A DNA stretch of 64,000 nucleotides from Halopelagius fulvigenes. GTDB taxonomy: Archaea > Halobacteriota > Halobacteria > Halobacteriales > Haloferacaceae. The stretch covers positions 210,130-274,129 of the forward strand of contig NZ_JBHSXH010000004.1 of the NCBI RefSeq assembly GCF_042662625.1, in the 5' to 3' direction. The position numbers and the translations under genes are program-made. The notes under the pieces were generated by a model. That model searched no databases. It was not told the DNA's origin and saw only the letters and a program-made list of their open reading frames with translations. Below are positions 58,685-64,000 of the stretch, piece by piece (within the stretch, counting starts at the first letter, position 1; each line of letters opens with the position of its first letter).

Positions 58685-60028
58685 ATGGATAGGCATACCG
58701 CGGAACCGACAGCGGAGGGTCTGCCCGGACCGAACGCGGCGGCGTGGATAAACTTTCACTCCGAACACGCGGCGCCCAGCGAGTACTCCCACGAGTTCGT
58801 CTGGGACGTGACGGCGGAGGCCGACGGGCCGTTCGTGACCGACGTGGACGGCAACGTCCTCTTGGATTTCACCTGCCACATCGGCGCGGCCCCCCTCGGC
58901 TACAACAACGAGAAGGTGATCGGCAAACTCCGGGAGTTCGACCTCGTGGACCCGATGAAGATAGCCGGACAGGACATGTACTTCGGCGCCGGCGGCGACC
59001 CCGAATCGACGGAGTTCCCCGGGTCGAGTCACCTGATGAAGAAGCTCTGCGAGGTGTCGAGTCAGTACGGGATGGATACGGTGTTCCTCTCGAACTCGGG
59101 GGCGGAGGCCGTCGAGAACGCGATGAAGATATCGTACGACCACAACCCAGAGGCGAAGTACGGGTACGCCTTCGAGGGGAGTTTCCACGGCCGGACGTTC
59201 GGCACCCTCTCGGTCACTTGGTCGAACGAGGTGTACACCCGCCGCTACCCCGAACTGTCGGGGATGCGGACGGTGCCGTTCTGCGGCGACAGACACCACA
59301 CGGCGGAGACGTGCGACTGCGGCTTCTTCACCGGCGACGGGTCGCAGTTGCGACGGAGTCTCTCCCCCGAGGGCGGGCACATCAACCCCGACGAAATCGC
59401 GTTCCTCGTGATGGAACCGATTCAGGGCGTCGGCGGGTACCGCTTCCCGAGCGACGATTTCATGCGGGAGGTGCAGGACGTGACCGACGAGTACGACATC
59501 CCCCTCGTCGTGGACGAGATTCAGTCGGGCGTCGGGCGGACGGGCGAGATGTGGGCCTCCGACCACTACCCCATCGAACCCGACGTCATCGCGAGTGCGA
59601 AGGGACTCCGCGTCGGCGCGACCATCTCGAGGAAGGACATCTTCCCCGAGGAGAAGAACCGCTTGGGCTCGACGTTCGGCGGCGGCGACATCCTCTCGTC
59701 GATGCAGGGCGTGTTCACCCTCGAAGCCATCGAGGAGCACGACCTGTTGGACAACGCGACGGCGCGCGGCCGACAGGCCAAGGAACTGCTCCGCGACGGC
59801 GCGCCGGACCACGTGGTGGACGTCCGCGGGAAGGGCCTCATGCTCGCCGTCGAGTTCGACACCGCGGACCGTCGCAATACGGTCGTCCGAGAGTCGCTGA
59901 AGCGCGGCCTCCTGACGCTCGGGTGCGGGAAGAAGACGATTCGACTGCTCCCGCCCCTCGACTCGACCGAACGCGAGATAGAACTCGGCATCGCCATCTT
60001 CGCCGAGGCCATCGAGGCGGCGCACTGA
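58685..60028 (+). CDS. Class III (omega) PLP-dependent aminotransferase
   Basis: A 447-residue aminotransferase. SNSGAEAVENAMK (137-149), GSFHGRT near 166, the PLP-ring Asp in VVDEIQ (D277), and the Schiff-base Lys in ASAKGLRVG (K306) are visible. A short insertion at 200-212 carries C200, H204, H205, C210 and C212, unusual for the family and able to bind a metal or form a disulfide. TTTTAATG 24-31 bases before ATG 58685 predicts a leaderless start. Lysine, ornithine, GABA or related substrates are possible. Confidence 0.88.
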   Translation: MDRHTAEPTAEGLPGPNAAAWINFHSEHAAPSEYSHEFVWDVTAEADGPFVTDVDGNVLLDFTCHIGAAPLGYNNEKVIGKLREFDLVDPMKIAGQDMYFGAGGDPESTEFPGSSHLMKKLCEVSSQYGMDTVFLSNSGAEAVENAMKISYDHNPEAKYGYAFEGSFHGRTFGTLSVTWSNEVYTRRYPELSGMRTVPFCGDRHHTAETCDCGFFTGDGSQLRRSLSPEGGHINPDEIAFLVMEPIQGVGGYRFPSDDFMREVQDVTDEYDIPLVVDEIQSGVGRTGEMWASDHYPIEPDVIASAKGLRVGATISRKDIFPEEKNRLGSTFGGGDILSSMQGVFTLEAIEEHDLLDNATARGRQAKELLRDGAPDHVVDVRGKGLMLAVEFDTADRRNTVVRESLKRGLLTLGCGKKTIRLLPPLDSTEREIELGIAIFAEAIEAAH

Positions 60029-60049
60029 CCGCCGCGACGCCTCTTTTTA

Positions 60050-61306
60050 TCAATCGAGCGTGTGCGAGACGACGCTGACGCCGTCGAGTCCGGCGAGTCC
60101 GGCGACGACGTCCCGGAGGTGGTCCGGACCGCTTCCCTCCAAGCCGACGGCGACTGGCGTCCGGTTCGGGTGGTCCGCGTCCGTCCGCCGCGCCCGTTCC
60201 ACCGCGTCGAGTCCCGCACCGCGGTCCGACACCGCGTCGGCGACGGTTCCGAGACTCCCCGGCCAGTCGGCGACGTGCAGTCGCGCCTCGGCGTACCGAC
60301 CGAGGGACATCAGGCCGGTCCGGGCGAGTTCGCCGTGTTCCGTCAGGTCCACGTTGCCGCCGGAGACGACGGCGGCGACGCGTTCGTCGGTCACGTCCAC
60401 CGCGTCCGAGAGGAGGGCGGCGACGGGCGCGGCACCGGCGGTCTCAGCCACCGTCTTCGCGCGTTCCGCGAGCAAGGTCACCGCGACGGTGATCTCCTCG
60501 TCGCTGACGGCCACCACGTCGTCCACGCGTTCCTCGACGACGGCGAACGTCTTTTCGAGCATGCGGGTGTCGGCGATGCCATCCGCCACGGTGTCCACGT
60601 CCGGGAGTTGGTGAATCTCGCCGCGTTCGAGCGACGGTTTCGCGTGGGCGGCACCCTCGGGTTGGACGCCGACGACGCGCACCTCAGGGTCGTGCTCCTT
60701 CAGAACCGTGGCGACGCCGGAGATGAGTCCGCCGCCGCCGATGGAGACGAGGACGGTATCGACGTCGGGGAACTGCTCGACTAGCTCCGCGCCGACGGTG
60801 CCCTGCCCGGCGATGACGCTCTCGTCGTCGAACGGGTGGACGAACTCGTAGCCCTCCGAGTCCGCGAGTTCGAGGGCGTACTCGTAGGAGCGTTCGTAGA
60901 TGTCGCCCTCGACGACCACCTCCGCGCCGTAGCCTCGGGTGGCCGCTATCTTGGCGGCCGGCGTCACCTCCGGCACGACGATGGTCGTGTCGATGCCGAG
61001 GAGTCGGCCGGCGAGTGCGACGCCCTGCGCGTGGTTTCCGGCGCTCGCGGCGACGACGCCTCGCTCTTTCACGCCCTCGGGCAACGTCGCCATCGCGTTG
61101 TACGCGCCGCGAATCTTGAACGACCCCGTGCGCTGCATGTTCTCCAGTTTGAGGCCGACGGACGCCGCGCCCGACATCTCCGCGAACGTCGTGGACACGT
61201 CGAGTGGCGTCTCGTGGGCGATTCCCTCGATCCGGTCCCGCGCCGCCGCCACGTCCGCGACGGTGACGACGGCGTCCGCGCTCTCGGGTGCCGAACCCTC
61301 CGTCAC
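60050..61306 (-). CDS. ilvA: Threonine ammonia-lyase (threonine dehydratase)
   Basis: A 418-residue fold-type II PLP enzyme that deaminates threonine to 2-ketobutyrate. The PLP Lys is in GSFKIRGAYNA near residue 65, SAGNHAQGVALAG follows, the phosphate loop is IGGGGLISG, and SGGNVDL is near the end of the catalytic part. Residues from about 335 form an ACT-like regulatory domain (RLHVADWPGSLGTVADAV). Its ATG overlaps the stop of the M20 gene by four bases, so both are one operon. Isoleucine synthesis or threonine breakdown are both possible. Confidence 0.92.
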   Translation of the reverse strand: MTEGSAPESADAVVTVADVAAARDRIEGIAHETPLDVSTTFAEMSGAASVGLKLENMQRTGSFKIRGAYNAMATLPEGVKERGVVAASAGNHAQGVALAGRLLGIDTTIVVPEVTPAAKIAATRGYGAEVVVEGDIYERSYEYALELADSEGYEFVHPFDDESVIAGQGTVGAELVEQFPDVDTVLVSIGGGGLISGVATVLKEHDPEVRVVGVQPEGAAHAKPSLERGEIHQLPDVDTVADGIADTRMLEKTFAVVEERVDDVVAVSDEEITVAVTLLAERAKTVAETAGAAPVAALLSDAVDVTDERVAAVVSGGNVDLTEHGELARTGLMSLGRYAEARLHVADWPGSLGTVADAVSDRGAGLDAVERARRTDADHPNRTPVAVGLEGSGPDHLRDVVAGLAGLDGVSVVSHTLD

Positions 61307-62580
61307 GGCGACTCACCCACGGAGAGAATCGCGTCCGTCAACACCTCGACGCCGTGTTCTAAACTGCGCTCGTCCACGTCGAACGTCGGCGTGTGGTGAC
61401 TCGTCGGGTGGTCGGTGCCGACGACGAGGTACGTCGCCCGCCCACCCTCCTCCTTGGCGCGCCGCATGAGGAACGTGGCGTCCTCGCTCGCGCCGAAGTC
61501 GGCGCTTTCGAGCACGGAGTCGACGCCGGAGGCGTCGCGGGCGGCGTCGGCGACGACGGCCGCGAGTTCCGGGTCGCTATCGACGCGGGGGGACTCGCTG
61601 ACGACGTTCACCTCCGCCTCGCACCCGTGCATCTCGCCCGCCGTCGTGAGCGTGTCTCGGAGTTTCTCCTTCATGTACTCCATCAGTTCGGTCGTCTCGC
61701 CGCGCGCCTCGCCGTGGATGGTCGCCTCCTCTGCGATGACGTTGCTCGCCGTCCCCGCCTCCGCGACGCCGACGTTGACGCGGGTCATTCCCTCGGAGTG
61801 CCGGGGGATGGCGTAGGCGTTCTGGATGGCCGTCCCGAGGGCCTGCATCGCGTTGTCGCCCTCGTTGGGGGCTTTGCCCGCGTGCGCCGACGTGCCCTTG
61901 AACGTCGCGTCCACGTGGCACATCGCGAGGATGCGTTCGATGCCGGCGACGACTTCGCCCGTCGGGTGGTCGAGGCCGACGTGGACCGCGAAGAGGTAAT
62001 CGAGGCCCACGGCGTACTCGCTCTCGGCCATCGGACGGCCGCCGCCGGACACCTCCTCCGCGGGTTGGAAGAAGACGGTGAACCGGCCCGAGAAGTCGCT
62101 CTGCTTGACGGCGTCGAGAACCGCCAGCCCCCACGTCATGTGGGCGTCGTGCCCGCAGGCGTGCATCGTCCCCTCGTTCTCCGACCGGAACCCCTCGCGG
62201 GCGGGGAGGTGGTCCTCCCCGTCGGACTCCTCGATGTACAGGGCGTCGATATCGACGCGGAGGCCGACGTGCGGTCCGTCGCCCCGGTCGAGGACGGCCA
62301 CGAGTCCCGTGTTGCCGCCGGCCATCCTCTCGACTACCTCCTCGTCCGCGCCGCGTTCGACCGCCCGCCGCATCCACGGCCGCACCTCCTCGGGGTCCGG
62401 CGCGGCCATCCTGTCTTCGGGGTCGTACGCCTCGGGTCCGACGGCGAGTTCGTCGACGCCGATTTCTTCGATTCGCTCTGCGAGCGTCGCGGTGGTGTAG
62501 AACTCCCGCCACGCCGGTTCCGGGTACCGGTGGAACTCTCGACGCAGTCGGCTCAGGTCGAGCGTGGTCGTCGCTGCCAT
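61303..62580 (-). CDS. M20-family amidohydrolase (AbgB-like)
   Basis: A 425-residue metal-dependent peptidase/amidase. DIDALYIEE and HACGHDAHMTWG give the metal site, FFQPAEEVSGGGRPM the catalytic Glu, AVHVGLDHPTGE and GTSAHAGKAPNEG the dimerisation domain, and GTDHPTSHHTPTFD the last metal His. The YPEPAWREFYTT start and the long insertion after residue 50 resemble p-aminobenzoyl-glutamate hydrolase subunit B. The frame runs open to 63123, but ATG 62580 gives the family N-terminus. It leads an operon with ilvA and is divergent from the 2-hydroxyacid dehydrogenase. Confidence 0.88.
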   Translation of the reverse strand: MAATTTLDLSRLRREFHRYPEPAWREFYTTATLAERIEEIGVDELAVGPEAYDPEDRMAAPDPEEVRPWMRRAVERGADEEVVERMAGGNTGLVAVLDRGDGPHVGLRVDIDALYIEESDGEDHLPAREGFRSENEGTMHACGHDAHMTWGLAVLDAVKQSDFSGRFTVFFQPAEEVSGGGRPMAESEYAVGLDYLFAVHVGLDHPTGEVVAGIERILAMCHVDATFKGTSAHAGKAPNEGDNAMQALGTAIQNAYAIPRHSEGMTRVNVGVAEAGTASNVIAEEATIHGEARGETTELMEYMKEKLRDTLTTAGEMHGCEAEVNVVSESPRVDSDPELAAVVADAARDASGVDSVLESADFGASEDATFLMRRAKEEGGRATYLVVGTDHPTSHHTPTFDVDERSLEHGVEVLTDAILSVGESP

Positions 62581-62712
62581 ACGACCCACTAACACGCTCC
62601 ACCCCCTTAGTTGTACACAAAATTCGTGCATGGCGAATACACGAAGGACTAAGTGCGGGTGAGACGATCGTTCACTACCGATTCGCGTCGGAAGGCGCGG
62701 AGTGAGCAACAG

Positions 62713-63684
62713 ATGACCGACACACCGGATATCGTCGTCCTCCGCGAGGGGACGGAAGGGCTCTCGATGGAATCGTACGCAGAAGCGCTCCGCGAACGCC
62801 TCCCCGAGAGGACCGTCGCGCACGCCCGAACCCCGAAGCAGGAACGGGAACTCGTCGCGGAGGCGCGCGTCGCGACGGGCATCACGCTCGACCCCGAACT
62901 CGTGGAGGACGCCTCGAACCTCGAACTGTTCGCCTGCACGTTCGCCGGGACGGACCACGTCCCGATGGACGAACTCGCCGCCCGCGGCGTCGGCGTCACG
63001 AACGCCGGGGGCATCCACGCGCCGGGCATCGCCGAACAGGCCATCGGCAACATGCTCGTGTTCGCGCGCCGCCTGCACGAGGGGTGGCGGCGCAAGCGGA
63101 ACGCCGAGTGGCGGCACTTCCAATCGGGCGAGTTCACCGACAGCACCGTCACCGTAATCGGCCTGGGGTCAATCGGGCAGGCCGTCGTCCAACGCCTGCG
63201 GGGCTTCGAGGTGGACACCATCGGCGTCCGCTACACCCCCGAGAAGGGCGGCCCCACCGACGAGGTGGTCGGCTTCGACGAGGACGCGATTCACGACGCC
63301 CTCTCCCGGAGCGAGTACGTCGTCGTCGCCTGCCCCCTGAACGACCTGACGCGCGGACTGATAGGGGAAGCGGAGTTCGCCACGATGCCGACGGATGCCG
63401 TCCTCGTCAACACCGCCCGCGGCGGTATCGTGGACACCGACGCCCTCGTCTCGGCCCTGCAGTCGAACAAGATTCGCGGCGCGGCCCTCGACGTCACCGA
63501 CCCCGAACCCCTCCCCGCCGACCACCCCCTGTGGGACCTCGAAAACTGCCTCGTCACGCCCCACACCGGCGGCCACACACCGAAGCACTGGGACCGCCTC
63601 GCCGACATCGTCGCCGAGAACGTCGCCCGACTCGACGAGGGGGGCGAACTCGTCAACGAGGTTCTCGCGCGAGGGGACGACTGA
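62713..63684 (+). CDS. D-2-hydroxyacid dehydrogenase
   Basis: A 323-residue NAD-dependent dehydrogenase of the glycerate/phosphoglycerate group. The cofactor motif GLGSIGQ is near residue 157, the catalytic Arg is in NTARGGIVDTDAL, an acidic residue follows in TDPEPLP, and the catalytic His is in PHTGGHTPKHW. The HAPGIAEQAIGNMLVF segment is typical of haloarchaeal members. ATG 62713 is chosen; the 20 upstream codons are Arg-rich. It reduces a 2-keto acid or oxidises a D-2-hydroxy acid; a role with the sugar-acid genes is possible. Confidence 0.9.
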   Translation: MTDTPDIVVLREGTEGLSMESYAEALRERLPERTVAHARTPKQERELVAEARVATGITLDPELVEDASNLELFACTFAGTDHVPMDELAARGVGVTNAGGIHAPGIAEQAIGNMLVFARRLHEGWRRKRNAEWRHFQSGEFTDSTVTVIGLGSIGQAVVQRLRGFEVDTIGVRYTPEKGGPTDEVVGFDEDAIHDALSRSEYVVVACPLNDLTRGLIGEAEFATMPTDAVLVNTARGGIVDTDALVSALQSNKIRGAALDVTDPEPLPADHPLWDLENCLVTPHTGGHTPKHWDRLADIVAENVARLDEGGELVNEVLARGDD

Positions 63685-63739
63685 GACGGGGGCGGCCGCC
63701 GAGGGCGTCGAAACGGAATTCGAGCGTTCTCCGACCGCG

Positions 63740-64000
63740 CTACGGCCAGAGGCCGCGCGTGGACTTCGCCTCCGCGACGCGGCGGAGTGCGACCACGTAC
63801 GCGGCGTCGCGCCACGTCACGTCGCGCGCCTCGAACTCCTCGCGCACGTCGGCCCACGCGGAGAGCATCTGCGATTCGAGTTCGTCGTGGACGCGTTCGA
63901 GCGACCACTGCCGCCGGTTGATGTCCTGCAACCACTCGAAGTACGAGACGGTGACGCCGCCGGCGTTCGCGAGGATGTCCGGAACCACCGGAATCCCGCG
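63740..64000 (-). CDS. Glutamate dehydrogenase, C-terminal fragment
   Basis: The last 86 codons of a minus-strand gene whose start lies beyond the window. VVPDILANAGGVTVSYFEW and QDINRRQWSLERVHDELE are strongly conserved in archaeal glutamate dehydrogenases, as is the ending ARGLWP-like STRGLWP. The enzyme interconverts glutamate and alpha-ketoglutarate plus ammonia. A GTG at 63988 inside the fragment is an internal Val, not a start. It is convergent with the 2-hydroxyacid dehydrogenase, 55 bases apart. Confidence 0.93.
   Translation of the reverse strand, partial: RGIPVVPDILANAGGVTVSYFEWLQDINRRQWSLERVHDELESQMLSAWADVREEFEARDVTWRDAAYVVALRRVAEAKSTRGLWP

Noticed and set aside
1..64000. tRNA or rRNA genes, insertion sequences, replication origin
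   Set aside because: No cloverleaf-like sequence, transposase, terminal inverted repeats, Orc/Cdc6 gene or origin-box cluster was recognised on reading.

Overview
The window is a haloarchaeal chromosome or megaplasmid segment, probably from the Haloferacaceae group. The base composition is very GC-rich, the predicted proteins are strongly acidic, and many genes have an AT-rich TATA box 24-35 bases before a start codon with almost no leader. Substrate-binding proteins carry twin-arginine signals with a lipobox, and two group II chaperonin (thermosome) homologues are present. No tRNA, rRNA, CRISPR array or insertion sequence was recognised.

About 1-34500 is a large acid-sugar and sugar catabolic region. 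It opens with a CUT1 sugar importer (1-3309), a class II aldolase and a rhamnulokinase-like FGGY kinase (3389-5510). Next come a galactonate-dehydratase-like enolase with dehydrogenases (5516-9550), and a block resembling the oxidative pentose pathway of Haloferax: a 2-keto-3-deoxypentonate dehydratase, a semialdehyde dehydrogenase, a second FAH-fold hydrolase and an IclR regulator (10092-14550). A three-gene altronate-dehydratase-like (UxaA) operon faces a cyclase-family gene (15494-18881). A ribose-type CUT2 importer (18919-22885), a four-carbon acid-sugar kinase plus PdxA-like dehydrogenase (23007-25314), a LutC/LutB lactate oxidation pair, a LarA-like nickel racemase homologue and a UxuA-type mannonate dehydratase follow (25388-30529). 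The region closes with an SDR, a second cyclase-family protein, a Gfo/Idh oxidoreductase and a second enolase-superfamily dehydratase (30616-34490). Together these genes would import sugars or sugar acids, oxidise or epimerise them, dehydrate them to 2-keto-3-deoxy acids, and pass the products to aldolases or to alpha-ketoglutarate.

At 35207-38506 two highly divergent chaperonin-like genes converge. Then come another CUT1 importer and a tartrate/malate-type dehydrogenase (38645-44577), three haloarchaeal proteins of unknown function (44584-47186), and a second set of acid-sugar genes: SDR, HpcH/HpaI aldolase, DapA-family aldolase, UspA and a second LarA homologue (47288-51888).

From 51894 to the end the content is more general: an amidase, an esterase, a rhomboid protease, an HtrA protease, a probably truncated RCK membrane protein, a class III aminotransferase, threonine dehydratase with an M20 hydrolase, a D-2-hydroxyacid dehydrogenase and the end of a glutamate dehydrogenase.

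The most unusual items are the UxaA-like trio, where two large subunits have lost complementary sets of active-site residues; the two LarA homologues placed among sugar-acid enzymes; the divergent chaperonin pair with a repeated palindromic half-site upstream; and a 29-codon reading frame that overlaps a permease stop and an ATPase start.
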